DNA from: Blattamonas nauphoetae
Lineage: Eukaryota; Preaxostyla; Oxymonadida
Assembly: GCA_033064195.1 (NCBI GenBank)
Contig: JARBJD010000110.1
Span: 154,738-218,737, forward strand
Direction of reading: 5' to 3'
Length of the DNA: 64,000 bases
This document shows, piece by piece, positions 9,656-21,896 of the stretch (within the stretch, counting starts at the first letter, position 1; each line of letters starts with the position of its first letter). A model generated the notes under the pieces. The model had not been told where the DNA came from and did not search any database. It saw nothing but the letters and a program-made list of their open reading frames with translations. The position numbers and the translations under genes are program-made.

Positions 9656-12600
9656 TCAATTTCCTTTCTTTCTCCCTGCTTTTTGTAATTTCTTTTTCAT
9701 AATAGTTTCTCGATTTTTCCGTTTTCTCCACTTCTTGGAGGCTTTCATTTCACTTCTTCGAGAAGTGTCGTTTTCCGTTCGGTCCGGATTGTGTGGTGTG
9801 ATCCCTCGTCGCAGTCGAGATATCCAACCTTTTTTATGCCTTTTTGAGTGAAAAGCAAACGGTTTTGGATGATGCATCGTTTCTGACTGGGGTTGATCAT
9901 CAAAAGTGGACACCGACTCCTCGTCTTCCTCCGTCGCATTCTCCTGCCATTCACTGGCACTGGCCTCCTGCTTCGGTTTCTTCTTGGGTTGCGTCGAACT
10001 CTCGCTAGAGTCACTCACTTCCACCGTGTCCAGTTTGTAGAGGGCTGCTTGTTTGTATTGCGACTGGCGTCTCGTCCGAGTGACGGAGAGGGGTTTGGGA
10101 GCATCCTCTGCAGACTCGTCCAAAGCGTCCAGGTCGATCTGAGAGAAGCGAGTGCCGTGCGAGTGGAGGTAGTCTTTCTCCGCGCTGTCTAGTTCTTTTA
10201 TCTCAGCTTCGACGGTCTCCTGTTCGCGTGCCTGCCTTTCCATTGCTTCCTTCTTCATCACTCGTTTCCGCTCTGCTTTCTGTCGTCGCTTGTTTCTCTT
10301 CCGCTCCTGATGTGTCTCTTTTATCTTCGCAATGCGGCGGATTTTCGCAGAAGTTGGTGACGGCCCGGATTTTGTGTTGTCGCTGTCGTCGTCGCGTTCG
10401 ATGGTCATTCCAGAGTGGGCTAAGATCACACGCGTCAGTTTCAGCTGAGAGGAGTGTGAATCGATGTCCGATTTGTGTTGGGATCGTGCTTTATCCCGCT
10501 GTTTCTTCTTCTCTTTCGACGTTGCTAGCAGCTCTCGTTGCCAACGCGCAGTTCGGCTGAGCCGCTGTGGGATGGAGTCGGAGAAGCGAGATGAGAGCAA
10601 AAAGTGGAGATGAACAGCTTCTTTTGTCTTGTCATTTTTTGGGACAAGCAACTGTGGATCAAAGAGCCTGTTCCACAACTCGCGTTTTGTGTTGAGCGGG
10701 AGATTCGTGGAGAGGACCTCCTCTGATATAATCGAGTTTTTGGAGTTCTTCTGCTGGAATTGGAGGAGGGTGAGGGGAGGCACAGCCACATAAGGCATCG
10801 GCGGAGAGAACGATTGCTGTCCGAGTGCCGTCTGTGCTCCCTTCCCCTCCCACAGCCGCTCTCTCAGAAACCGCTCACCCAAACGACATTCGTTCACAAA
10901 ATGGGCGAGTTGGTAATCAGTGATGGGTTGGAGGCGTGCTCCCCCCTCGTCGAGTGACAGGCAGACAAGAGCAGGCGGAGAATCGAACTGCTCGTCAAAT
11001 TGGTCGTCGTTGGACGGACGGTCGATCCGGCTGAGGAGAGGGACGAAGGAGTGTGGGAGGTCAATGCTCGTCCCGAGGAGAGCACTCACCAAGTCGTCGT
11101 TCGAGAAACCGCGGGCATCACAAACACAGCCTGTGGTTACCGACGAGAACGAGAGTGAGGTAGTGACGACCTCGTTCGAGCTGCTCGATGAATACGGGTG
11201 GAGCCAGCCGTAGTACAGGAAGAAGCCGTACAGAAGCAAGCTTGGGAGACTGTCTGAGATGGCAGAGATGGACAGCGGGAGGGCGGATGAGGGAGAGATT
11301 GGCGGAGAGGGAGGGGTTGACGAGGGAGGGTCAATTGGGATGAATGTGTCGGAGGAGAGAAATGGGGACTGCGATTGGAATTGAGAGGATATCAACTCCA
11401 ACCCGACTGGCGGTGATGAGGAAGATTCGTCTTGAACTGTCACCGGAATCGCCGTGGTCGGTGTTTCCTCATTTCTGCGGCGTGCTCTGTTTGTCCTCCA
11501 AACAAACTCGTCCCGCCAGACTCGAGCAAAGAAGATGGCGAGGACAGACAGAGTGAACGACGACGGATAGCCGTTCGCTCCATCGTTAATCTGTCGCTCC
11601 TTGGCCCACATTTTGAGAATGAAGAGATAAATGAACATTGGAGACTTGGCAGGGGAGTCGGAGGGCGATATCGGGTTGGTGAAGGAGTGTGACGTGCTGA
11701 TGGCTGATGAGACAGCCTGCGATGTGGAGAGGGAGTTGAAGCCGCTCAGGTTGATGTCGCATTGAGGGATGGATGGTGGGAGTGAGGACGAGGGGTGGGG
11801 TTGTGGAAGGGAGGAGGCGGGTTGTCTGGTTGGGGTGCTGAAGGGGGGTGGTGGAGTGAAGCGGAGGATTGGGACTCTGGCGGGGATGAGTTGGATATCA
11901 AATGGATTGGAATGATTCGAGGTGGGAAATGGGGAAGAGGTGAGAGGAGGGGAGGGGGATGGTGTGGAGGCATTGTCGAAACGAGAAATCGACGTTGGAA
12001 GATCAAACTGAGATGTCGATTGTTCTTTCGGTGTTTCGTGGCGGTGTTTCCACTGTTGTTTGGAGTTCTCTCTCATCCGTCTCTGCAAGCACGACCTGAA
12101 AAGTCTAAGGATTGCCATTGTCCGTTTGTACTCCCCTGTCTCTTTCAGAGGCACCGGCTTCTTTGTCGAGCGTTTTGGAGATGTCTGGGCTCGAGAGATC
12201 CTGGAAACAGAATTTAGGTATTGTGTTTGTTGATTTTGGCCGTCTGGTGTCAGCTGACTCATCGGGGAGATGGAAGGGGCTGGAGAGACGTTGAGGGCGA
12301 ATGGGAGAGGAATTCCGACCGGAACACCACATTCAACATGAATATCCACATCACTATACTTAGTTCCAAGTCCAGTTAGCCCAGATCCGAAGAGATGACA
12401 CTTGACTTTTGCGATAAATGCAAAAGAATTGCTTTGATTTTGTGAGAATTGTCTTTCTTGATTTGCTCGAGTTGTGTAATCTATAGGATTTCGAACATAG
12501 TGGGATATGCGTTTAACAACGACATCTGCTGAGGGTGCAGTCGTTAGATCTGACTGATCGAAGCTAAGTCCTCGTCTACTTATTTCGTCATTGAGAGTGT

Positions 12601-13072
12601 GTTCCATCCATTCAATAAATTGATACCGAAGTTTCATATCATCGCTGTTGAGTCCAAACTCAGAATGAAGCCTGAACATCTCCAGCGTAGTCGAATGAAG
12701 GTTTGCTGCGATGGTTGAGGTGTGGTGAGGTGGGATCTGTTTAGTGAGTGGTGAAGAAGTTGAATCGACTGTCAAATCGAGATGTGTCCGCTTGACTGGT
12801 TTGAGGAGATTAGATATGGAGATGTTAAGAGAAGCTTGCTGAGGTAGTACAGTACTTGAGTGACGATCTTGCGATGGGTGAGGAATAGCCGCTGGTCCAT
12901 CATCATCCAAAAAAGGAATAAATGAATCATCTTGAAAGGAGGTGGTTGAGAGGGAGTTGTGTTTGAAAGAAAAGTTTTGAGCCATTCCTTGGTGCCCAGT
13001 GAATTTGACGGATGGAGGTGATTGTGGGTTTAACTCGAAACTACTGGGACTATATCGGGCATCCAAGACCAT
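9656..13072 (-). CDS. Non-canonical poly(A) polymerase / terminal nucleotidyltransferase (Cid1/TUT/TRF4 type)
   Basis: A single open frame of 1138 residues. The nucleotidyltransferase signature is clear: LFGSGLTGLGTKYSDVDIHV carries the Gly-Ser and the first two catalytic aspartates, and after a long low-complexity stretch ARVPILRF leads to CDINLSGFNSL with the likely third aspartate. The central domain follows (LKMWAKERQINDGANGYPSS, FTLSVLAIFF) and a PAP-associated part (LLYGFFLYYG). Such enzymes add A or U tails to RNA 3' ends. Ser/Pro-rich insertions separate all of these blocks, and a Lys/Arg/Glu-rich C-terminal tail of about 250 residues suggests a nuclear or RNA-binding extension. Family members are usually 350 to 700 residues, so this one is enlarged. 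A-versus-U specificity cannot be told. The start at 13072 is the first in-frame ATG. Confidence 0.85.
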   Translation of the reverse strand: MVLDARYSPSSFELNPQSPPSVKFTGHQGMAQNFSFKHNSLSTTSFQDDSFIPFLDDDGPAAIPHPSQDRHSSTVLPQQASLNISISNLLKPVKRTHLDLTVDSTSSPLTKQIPPHHTSTIAANLHSTTLEMFRLHSEFGLNSDDMKLRYQFIEWMEHTLNDEISRRGLSFDQSDLTTAPSADVVVKRISHYVRNPIDYTTRANQERQFSQNQSNSFAFIAKVKCHLFGSGLTGLGTKYSDVDIHVECGVPVGIPLPFALNVSPAPSISPMSQLTPDGQNQQTQYLNSVSRISRAQTSPKRSTKKPVPLKETGEYKRTMAILRLFRSCLQRRMRENSKQQWKHRHETPKEQSTSQFDLPTSISRFDNASTPSPSPPLTSSPFPTSNHSNPFDIQLIPARVPILRFTPPPPFSTPTRQPASSLPQPHPSSSLPPSIPQCDINLSGFNSLSTSQAVSSAISTSHSFTNPISPSDSPAKSPMFIYLFILKMWAKERQINDGANGYPSSFTLSVLAIFFARVWRDEFVWRTNRARRRNEETPTTAIPVTVQDESSSSPPVGLELISSQFQSQSPFLSSDTFIPIDPPSSTPPSPPISPSSALPLSISAISDSLPSLLLYGFFLYYGWLHPYSSSSSNEVVTTSLSFSSVTTGCVCDARGFSNDDLVSALLGTSIDLPHSFVPLLSRIDRPSNDDQFDEQFDSPPALVCLSLDEGGARLQPITDYQLAHFVNECRLGERFLRERLWEGKGAQTALGQQSFSPPMPYVAVPPLTLLQFQQKNSKNSIISEEVLSTNLPLNTKRELWNRLFDPQLLVPKNDKTKEAVHLHFLLSSRFSDSIPQRLSRTARWQRELLATSKEKKKQRDKARSQHKSDIDSHSSQLKLTRVILAHSGMTIERDDDSDNTKSGPSPTSAKIRRIAKIKETHQERKRNKRRQKAERKRVMKKEAMERQAREQETVEAEIKELDSAEKDYLHSHGTRFSQIDLDALDESAEDAPKPLSVTRTRRQSQYKQAALYKLDTVEVSDSSESSTQPKKKPKQEASASEWQENATEEDEESVSTFDDQPQSETMHHPKPFAFHSKRHKKGWISRLRRGITPHNPDRTENDTSRRSEMKASKKWRKRKNRETIMKKKLQKAGRKKGN

Positions 13073-13439
13073 AAAATGGCAAGGGAGATGCGAAGAATGG
13101 ATATGGAGCGAAAAGAAGAGAGGTTGCTCTGATCTACCCTTTTATCACAGATTTTGCTGTCAAATGAAAATGTCGCATTGACAGCCGAATAAATCCACAA
13201 TTTCGGTTGATCATAAATCATGTACTTTAATGGCTTTTGTACGAGACCAATTTCGAGAAGTGTCATATGAACCAAAGGCTTTATGGGATTGACAGAGTTC
13301 ATCGGTTTGATTTGCACGTTTTCGGATATAATGATTCCAACTTGTTGGTTTCATCTGTTTTTTCCAAATCTTTTCAAATTTAAATCATTTCAGGCATCAT
13401 TATTCCTTTTCCCTCTCTCTTCACAATTCAGAAACAACA

Positions 13440-16400
13440 ATGAATTCATCCACAAGAAATTCTGTATGCTTTAATATCTCTCTTCACTGAAGACCTTCTT
13501 CCATTTCTTCTGTATTCCTACAATTTTTAGGATTCTCGCAAAAATCCTATCAGAAAAGAGCACAGCTCACAACAACAGTTCAATTCAATCTCGATTGATG
13601 CTGATTCTAGTGTATTTGAGTCATTCTGTGAAATTTACCTTTCATTTATCATAATATTTTCTTGTATGTAGCTCATCGATGCTCTTACTGCCGAGATGGA
13701 AACCACACAAAATTTGAACTCTCAACTGCAAACAGAAAACCTCATCCTCCGTGATAAACTCGAAGAAGTCTCAACCAAGGAAAAGATGCAAATACGGGAG
13801 TCTGTGATGAATGAATCATCAAATCAACCGCTCTCAGATTCTCTCAATGCATCTCTCTCGTCACCATCCCGACGTCTCTCACCAAACAAAAGAAGTCAAC
13901 CAAATCGAACACAAGACGAAGAACTCTTTGATGACGAACAAGATGATGATTCTGATATTGTATGTAGTTCTCTCATTCGATCGCATCTTCATCATCATCG
14001 ACTATCCTCGATCTCGTTTTGAAATCACTCAATCGATCTCTCCCTGATCTCCTTTCTCAAAATCTATTTTGTTTTCTTTCCTATAGTTGCATGCGCACAC
14101 CACATTTCAAACTGGTCCAGACTTCAGTTCTCCTCAACCAGACAGAATGGACAATACACAGGATTTTGGCTCAAATACATTGACTCTTATCAAGTTCGAA
14201 GAAATGGTGGCGATTCAAGAAGATCTTGCGACAGAACTTCGGACAACAAAAACTGCTCTCGATAAGGCCGAAGAAGAACTAACCCAAAATCGAAGAGCCC
14301 TCACTGAACTTTCATCACGAAAAAATGACCAAGAGGGCATCATTTCTATGCTTCGACAAGAGCTTCAGAAAGAAAGGATGAAGACAATTGAGACCGAAAA
14401 AAGCATCCAACAAATGAGAGAACAAGAGAAAAGCGACGCTGAACGAAAGGTTGCAGATCTCCAAAAAGAAGCCGCCGAAGCAATCAAACGAGAACAGCAG
14501 GCATCAACATCTTCACAAAACGATCGCCAGGAAATGTCCGAGATGAAGATCCACCTTTCAAAGGCAGAAGCAGATAAAAAGAGGGCTGAGGACGAATATC
14601 GGAAAATTGAAGCGAAGCTGGAGAAATATGAAGAAGAGATGAAAGTTGCCAACGCGACAATGCTCGAAGCTCAACAAAAACAACAGGAAGCTGAAGGAAG
14701 CCTCCTTTCAGCTCGTAAAGAAAACCAAAGTCTCGCTGAACAACTGAAAAAAGAAAAAGATGACTGGGAAATTCGTTCAGAGATCTTGACTGAACAGGTT
14801 CATCATGTTCTGGAGTTGGAATCAACTGTTCGACAGGAAAAGGAAGATCTCGAAAAAACATTTATCCAACAACGAGAAGAATGGAGAATTGAACGAGTGA
14901 ATAAAGACAATGAAATTTCGCGACTGAAAGAAACTCTTGATCGAATCACTCACGAGAAGGATTCAGTCCTCAAAGAACACACAAAATCATCATCAGAAAG
15001 CGATGGCCTAAAGTCAAAAATGTCTAAAACTGCGGAAGACGTTCAGACACTCAGCTTGGATCTGAAGAGAACTCAAGCACTTCTCCAGGAAACTCAAGAA
15101 TCACTTGCCACACAGAAGCAACTGAACTCAACATTGAAAACTGACCTTGCTGAGGCAACCGAAGCTCTCAAGCAAGCCACGGAAGAACTGGAAGAAAAAA
15201 GGGCATACCATCAAACGTCAGAAGCACAGATCAGTGAGCTCTCGTCGAAGGTGTCCGTTCTTCTTCGGTCGTCCTCCACCGAGAACCGAGTCCTCCTCAC
15301 CAAAATCCGGGAAGCAGAAGAGAAAAACAAAGCAAAGATCGACGAACGAGACAAAATCATCGAGGCACTCCGGGCAACTCTTTCTGAACTTCAGAACACG
15401 GCCGCCCAGGCGACAAAGGACAAAGAAGACGCCATCCGATCGAAAGACAGAACGATCGAGGCACTGCGCCTTGAAAAAGAACGAATCGAGCGAGATCTGG
15501 CGGAGGAACACGAGCGGAATGAAGTCTATCGTCTCGAGCTGAATGTGATCGACGACGACGATTTCGCGGGGACACTCGACCCATCGCCTGGTTCTCCACA
15601 ATCAACAAGTCATCTCGCAGACACACAGGCACTCTCCGAACAGCCTCTCTCCTCCACTTTCAGAAGCCAGGCACCGGGAACAACACCGAGAATCCGCAGA
15701 GTGCAGAAGATGAGAGCAGAGCGGGAAGTGCTCGCACGCAACCTGAACGACCTCGATCAGACAATCTCCCAGCTGAAGGACGAACTGAAGCAGGCCCAGT
15801 TCGACCTTGCTCAGAGGACGAAGGGAGAGGAGACAGCAAAGAAGACAGCTGAAGTCGAGCGGAAAGTGAATCAGAGCGAGATTGTCAGTCTGCGTCGAAC
15901 AGTCGATCAGTTCAGAAGGGAGAAGGAAGAACTTGAGAAGCGGTTGAAGCAAGTCGAAGAAGAGCGGGGGATGTTGGAGCGAGAGCGGAACGAGCTGAAG
16001 GAAGAGCAGGAACGCATCGCAAACGAATTTGGACAGGTTGAAGAAGAGCGAGAGCGAATCAAGCAATTCCGAGAGGAACTTGAGAATCTGAAGGGTACAA
16101 CCGAGATGAACGAAACCATCCGACAAACCACAAGCAAGATCACGCAAGACAATGTTCGAGAAATGGAGGACAAGCTTCGGTCGTTGGAGGAGCAGCTGGA
16201 CGAGGCTGAGCTTACAATCGTGAAACTCGAAGCTGAGAAGAACGGAAAATCGTCGTCTCTGACAACTGAACTCGACCGAACACGAATCCTGCTCGAAAAC
16301 ACGGAAGCACAGCTGAAGGACCTTCGCGAAGAGAACGATAAGTTGAGGACAGATATTCGAAAACTCAGAAACGAAGTCGATCTGTGCCATGAGAACATGA

Positions 16401-17115
16401 AGGAGACGGAGAAACGGTCTGAAGAGATGCGAAGGTCGTTGAAAGCAGCGGAGGAAGAGTTGGCCAAGAAATCGGAGGAGGAGAGGAGAATGAGGGAAAC
16501 ATTGAAGGATCTGGAAGAGGACAAGAGGCTGAAAGAAGAGATGAACAAGAACGAGCAACGGAAGCGAGAGTCCGAGAGGCGAGAGCTTGAGAAAACTCTG
16601 GAACGGAAGACATCGCTCATTGCCGCTTTGGAAGAGACCAAACCATTCACCACAATCTCCCCATCACTCCAAGCACGGCCGTACTCCCCCTCCGCCACAA
16701 TGTACTCCTCCACCCTCCCGTCGATGGTGGGCACAACGGCGGGGCAACGAAAGGTCCGGTTTGACTCGAGCATCGCCCCATCCGCGCCGGCTCGCGATGG
16801 AGACGCCAAAGACGGTCGCCTGTACAGCACAACTCTGAAGGCCCACACACCAAATCACCCCTCCTCTGCCACTGGCTCATACACTCCCCATCCCCTCACT
16901 CCACCAGTCTGTTGTTTTCGTTCTCATTATTCTTTCCTCAGCGCCTCTCCACGTCAGCTCCATCCCCCGCTCAGGCCAGGCTTGCCAAAATCCTCGGGCA
17001 ATCGCTTCCCAGTGTTGTTGACTCCACATCCTTCGACACTTCTGGAGGGCGGGATGCCACTGAGGCGATGATGCGTCTTGAGAAAAAAGTTACTTTGAGA
17101 GAAGCAGCGGAGTAG
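13440..17115 (+). CDS. Large coiled-coil protein
   Basis: Exons: 13440-13463 (MNSSTRNS), 13531-13611, 13672-13959, 14087 to about 16909, and a last exon from about 16946 to a TAG at 17115. All junctions are GT-AG and keep frame. The product is about 1130 residues: a Ser-rich start with an acidic DDEQDDDSD stretch, then roughly 800 residues of continuous heptad-rich coiled coil, and a Ser/Pro-rich tail ending MRLEKKVTLREAAE. No motor head, kinase or membrane segment is visible. The architecture suggests a structural protein of the cytoskeleton, centrosome/basal body or Golgi, but compositional coiled coil does not allow a family call. Confidence 0.8.
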
Positions 17116-17314
17116 ACACAGTTTGGTTAACATGTTCTTCTTTTGTCGATTTGTCCTCTTTCGGCACCAGGTAATTGTGCAACAGTTCCAGAACAATTCA
17201 TGGAATGTCTATTATTTTGTCCGTCTCGGAGACTCTTTGTGAAAAGACAAACAGATGAAAAGGAGCGTGGGTGGAGAGAAGAAGATGGCTCAAATTGAAA
17301 CACTGACTGCTGTC

Positions 17315-20300
17315 TCATTTCTTTCTTTTGTTTCTTTTCTTATTTTTCTTCTTTGGTTGAGCGGCCTGTGAAGAGGGAGCTTCTTCCTCTTGATCATCTT
17401 CGGCTGCCTCCCCTTCTTGCTCGTTTGTTTCTGCGGTGGTCGGATGGTCCTCATCTTGCTGAGATGTGTCCGTCGGTCCAAGCTGGTTCTCAGTTTGCTC
17501 CGTCTCGTTTTGAGTTTCAGACAGCTCTTTTTGAACAGTTGGTTCATCTTTGGCTTCGTCATCTATTTTGTTGTCCTCGTCTTTCTTCAATCCATCTTCT
17601 TCGTTTTGTTGTATCTCCTCTTCTTCCCCTTTCGCATGTGCCTCCTCTTCCTTCTGCTTTCTCTCTTCTTCCTCCTTTCTCTCTTCTTCTTCTTTCTCAG
17701 CCGTCTCTTTCTCGAGTCTTTCTTCTTCTTCTTTCTGTCTTCGTTCCTCTTCCTCTCTTTCAAATCTCTCTTCGTCAGCTTTCTCCTTTGCGATTCGTTC
17801 CTCTTCCTCTTTCTGTTTTCTTTCCTCTTCTTCTTTTCTCACACGTTCTTCCTCATCAGCTTTCTCTCTGGCCAGTCTCTCCTCTTCTTCCTTTTGTCTC
17901 CTTTCCTCCTCCTCTATCTTATGTCTCTCTTCTTCTTCAGCTTTCTCTTTTGCGATTCGTTCCTCCTCCTCTTTCTTCAATCTCTCCTCTTCCTCAGCCT
18001 TTTCACGAGCAACTCGTTCTTCCTCCTCAGCTTTCTCTCTGGCCAATCTTTCCTCTTCTTCCTTTTGTCTCTTTTCTTCCTCCTCTTTCTTCAGTCTCTC
18101 TTCTTCGTCAGCTTTCTCCTTTGCGATTCGTTCCTCTTCTTCTTTTTGGTTTCTCTCCTCTTCCTCCCTTCTCACTCGTTCTTCCTCATCAGCTTTCTCC
18201 TTTGCGATTCGTTCTTCCTCCTCTTTTTGCTTCCTTTCTTCTTCGTCTTCTTGTCTCTTCTCTTCATCATCTTTCTGTTTCGTCTCTTCCTCCTCCCTCT
18301 CGAGTTTCTCTTCTCCCTGTGAATTCAACCTTGATTCCTCCTCAACTGCCGAGTTCGTGATGTTCTCTTCTTCTTCCGTCCTCAACATATCTTCTTCTTC
18401 CTGACACTTCTGCTCGTCTTCTGTTCTCTGATCTACAATGATCTCTTCCTCTTTCTCTCTCTCCATATTCTCCTGAGGAAGATCTTCGTATTCGTTGGTC
18501 GTTTCTTGAGTAAATGTTTCTTCTTCTCTTTCCGCCCTTTCTTCCTCTTCCGTTCGGTGTCCCTCTTCCATATCGGCTCTGTCTTTGGAAACTGGCTCTT
18601 CATCATCTTCTTGTTTTCCCTCTTCGTCATCCACCTTCTGTGTCTCTTCTTCAGCATGCAGCCTCTCCTGTTCCTCTGCTCTTTCTTGGGACACTCGTTC
18701 TTCGTCTTCCATGTTCAATCTCTCCTCCTCTTCTACTTTCTCTCGTGCAACTCTCTCCTCCTCCTCACACATCGCGTCTCTTTCTGCCTGTTCTTTCTCC
18801 TTCTGCTCCTTCTCTTTCAGGAAGTGGTGGATGACCAGTTGTTGACGGGCATCCTCTTCTTTCATAAACTGATTCTCTGCTTCTTCGTTGGTCCTCTGGA
18901 TTCTGTCTCTCTCCAGCTGCTCTTCTTCTGCAAACGCTCGCCTCTCCTCCTCTTCCTGTTTGAGCTGTTCTGCCTCAAGACGCTTCCTCTCATCCTCCTG
19001 AGACTCGAGTTCAGCAGCAATCCTTCGTGCGGCCTCCTCCTCTTCCATCAGCACTCGTCCTTCGATTTCTGCCCTCTTCTCCACAACCTTCTCTTCAATC
19101 TGCTCGCGTGTCCATCTCTCCTTCTTCCGATAATTGTCGTACGTTTTGGATTCCTTCCGCCATTCCGTCCGGACAGTCTTCGGCATGGCACTCAGCATCG
19201 TCCCCTGCAGGTTGTCGAGGAGGGTGAGGAACCTCTCCTGGAGCTCGACAGGATCGGCGTCGAAGTCTGTTTTTTGGAGGGAAAGAAGAACGGGGAGATT
19301 GTCTTTCACTCCTTCGATACGCTGAGCGTTGAAAAAACAGAGAACGTGATTGAATGGGATGAGCATACATCTTCGATGACGTCTGACAGCGCATCAGTCA
19401 GAGTCGAAGCATCGTCTTCGTCTTCATCAAATTCAGCTTCTTGTTTCGCTGTATGTCGTGAGAGGAACGAAGAAAGGGCTGCCGAGAAGGCTGATGTTGT
19501 CTGAGTGAGATGAGAAAAACTGAACAGAAACCTCAAAAGTGGTTGTGGTCCGAGTATGTCTTCTGTTGACGCTGTCCTTCTCTGTCTTCTCTTGCCTTTC
19601 ATGTGTCTCCTGCGCACTGATTGCAGAAAGCCTGTCCTGTCTCTCGCTTTCTTCCTCATCTGCTCTTCGTGTCTTCTCTTCCATCCAAACTGCATGCTTC
19701 TTCTTCAGCTCCTCCAAACTCTGCCTCAGTTCTCTGACCTCCTCCTCCATCGCAATGTTTTCGGCTGAGTATTTCTTCTCCAGCTCGTCTTGATACTGGC
19801 CTGGCTTGTCTGTTTCTCGGAGTCTGCCCAGTTCGCGTTTCCGAGCCAGCAGTTCCTTCATCACGTTCTCCCTGTCGGCGTTGGAGGCTTGGATCGATGC
19901 TGTGAGAGTGTGTGTGCGTTGTACAGTGTGGAGGAGAGCACCCTGGACATTTCCGAAGTTCAGTGACGATGAAAGGGAGACTGAAAGATACTATGAGAAT
20001 GAAGGAGAGAGATACTGGGACCAGAAAGTGGTTTGCTTAATTCCTGTGAAATTTCGTGAACATGAGAGAGAATTCGAGTTTGCATAGGAGGGAGATCAAT
20101 CAAAGGCACTGAAAATCTTTTAAATTTGGGTAAAAATTGCCGTGTAAGGTCCATTTCCGTGTTCGGAGCAAATTGTTGTTCGACGGAAGGATGTTCCTTT
20201 AAATAGTCTAAAAATATACGAAATTGTTTTCTGGAGCGTTTAGGGATTTCAGTCAAGAGAAAGTTGTTGGTTTTTTCCTCAGTCCAGTTCTTTGTGTGTT

Positions 20301-20937
20301 CATCTTTCTTGATGGCATCGACAGAGTACTCAAGATGGAAAACAACATCATCATGGGCTTGAAGATATTGTGAGAGAGTGTCTGGAAGTTTAGTTCCTCT
20401 CAAAAGGACCGACGGAACGAGACATTCATGACGTTCATGCTTCTTTTTTCCGAGAAGGAGGAGTTCCAGAAGTGGGAAACTATCGTCTTTATCGATTGTC
20501 ACAATGAACAGAGTACTTGGAAGTGTATCTTCATCGGCGATGATATGATTGATAGTGTTTCCTTTTGTGTGTGTTTCAGGGTCCCAAACCGAGAAAATGA
20601 GGTCGGCACGAACACGATCTTTGGGAAGGATGATTGATTTGCCCGTTCCAGACATGAGTAATTTGTCAGGTATGGGATGTTTCTTTGAGATTTGGAAGAG
20701 AGTTCTTTCGTGGGCAATGAAAAAAGCCTCCCTGATCGTTTGTGTGAGGGTGTGGAGTGTTTGGGCTGCTTCAGGAGTTTGAAAACGTAAAGTCCAAGAT
20801 GAATATTGATCAAATTCAATCGAAAAAGTAGAATCTTTGAGAGTCTTGTTCAGGAAGGGGACAAATGATGAAAAATATGAATCAAACACTGACAACTGGA
20901 TGATGGTATGAAAATTTTGCTCTAATCGATTCAGCAT
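17315..20937 (-). CDS. Glu/Lys/Arg-rich trichohyalin-like coiled-coil protein with globular N-terminus
   Basis: Reading from 20937: an N-terminal region of about 310 residues without low complexity (MLNRLEQNFHTIIQLSVFDS; later LPKDRVRADLIFSVWDPETH), a 41-nt intron near 19990-20030, a coiled segment (KYSAENIAMEEEVREL), introns of about 31 and 48 nt near 19500 and 19330, then RIEGVKDNLPVLL and a 600-residue Glu-dominated coil built from degenerate repeats of the form EEEERxAKEKADEEER. It ends in a Lys-rich KKKNKKRNKRKK tail. No known domain is recognised in the N-terminal part. The composition resembles trichohyalin-type or single-alpha-helix proteins. The 200 bases between its stop and the convergent gene at 17115 contain nothing notable. 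Confidence 0.75.
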
Positions 20938-21194
20938 TTGAAGGATAAGGTGAGGAGGAAATTACAAAAGAGATAGTATCAGTATTTGTGGATGTTTCGA
21001 TAGAAATTGAGAGGGAGCCTTTATCTTCGATTCCAGAAGGAGTACTAATCAAAGTATACTAAGATATGACAAAGAAAGAATACTGTTTCCAACATTCGGC
21101 ATAATCAAGGTGAACAAAGCGATTCATGCGTGAAAGGCAAATACCGCGGTTTGATCCCCATTTTAGGCAAAAGTGGACTTTGTGATCAAAACAA

Positions 21195-21896
21195 ATGAGC
21201 CAAGAACAAAGAGACGGTGATTGGATCTGCCCTGTTTGTGTACTCTCGTCATATAAAGCGCATTTTTCACGTCAATCATTTCTTTTTTTGGATAGAACTG
21301 CAGTACCAACAACTTTGCCTTTCGTGAGGAATGTTTCCGTTGCCATCAGGGAAAGGATGGAAAGCCCAGTCAAACTACCGAGCGAAGGCGTATTCCTGAA
21401 GATCAAGGATGGTATCTCTTGATTTTACTCACCTCTCACGCCTCCTTTTATTGCTGTTAACAAATCAGGAAATGTCCCAACTGCCGTGCATTTAATTACA
21501 ATCGTAGGTGTGAAATTTTGCTCATCTATTCGATTTTGTTTCATTGTGACATGAAGGACTGAGTGCTTCGTCTGTGGATTCCTGAAAGGTGGAATCAACC
21601 AATTCCAACGTCGTCCTCCCAACAGAGTCAACAATCAACAAAGAGAAGGTGACTGGATATGTTCTGATTGCAATACACACAATTTCGCTAGCCGCACATC
21701 GTGCCGTCGTTGCAACGCAGAGAAGTCTGCCAACAGTCATGTCGTCACGGCTCAAGAAGCAAATCGCCCTGTTGTTCAGAAGGAAGGTGATTGGGAATGC
21801 AAATCATGCGGATTTGTCTGCTTTTTCTTCCTTATTCTCTCTCAGTACAACTATTCATTCCGCGATACCTGCAAGCAATGCAGCGAATCGAAGTAA
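21195..21896 (+). CDS. RanBP2-type zinc-finger protein A (four fingers)
   Basis: Five exons joined through short introns (the first about 21241-21297, the last about 30 nt near 21811-21840) encode about 160 residues with four RanBP2-type fingers. Finger 2 reads WKCPNCRAFNYNRRTECFVC, finger 3 WICSDCNTHNFASRTSCRRC and finger 4 WECKSCGFYNYSFRDTCKQC; finger 1 (WICPVC then ECFRC) has a slightly different spacing. Each shows the W-x-C-x2-C...N...C-x2-C pattern. Such fingers bind single-stranded RNA (as in ZRANB2) or ubiquitin; the central Asn and aromatic residues favour RNA binding, but that is inference. Start ATG at 21195 and TAA at 21894-21896. It lies tail-to-tail with a paralogue. Confidence 0.85.

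Noticed and set aside
15602-16848. Minus-strand open frames of about 315 codons inside the coiled-coil gene at 13440-17115
   Set aside because: They are antisense shadows of heptad repeats, Ser/Phe/Leu-rich, without motifs or splice signals.
17353-18404. Three long plus-strand open frames rich in Ser/Phe/Leu opposite the Glu-rich coiled-coil gene
   Set aside because: They are complements of the purine-rich GAG/GAA/AAG repeats; composition is simple and no start context or domain supports them.
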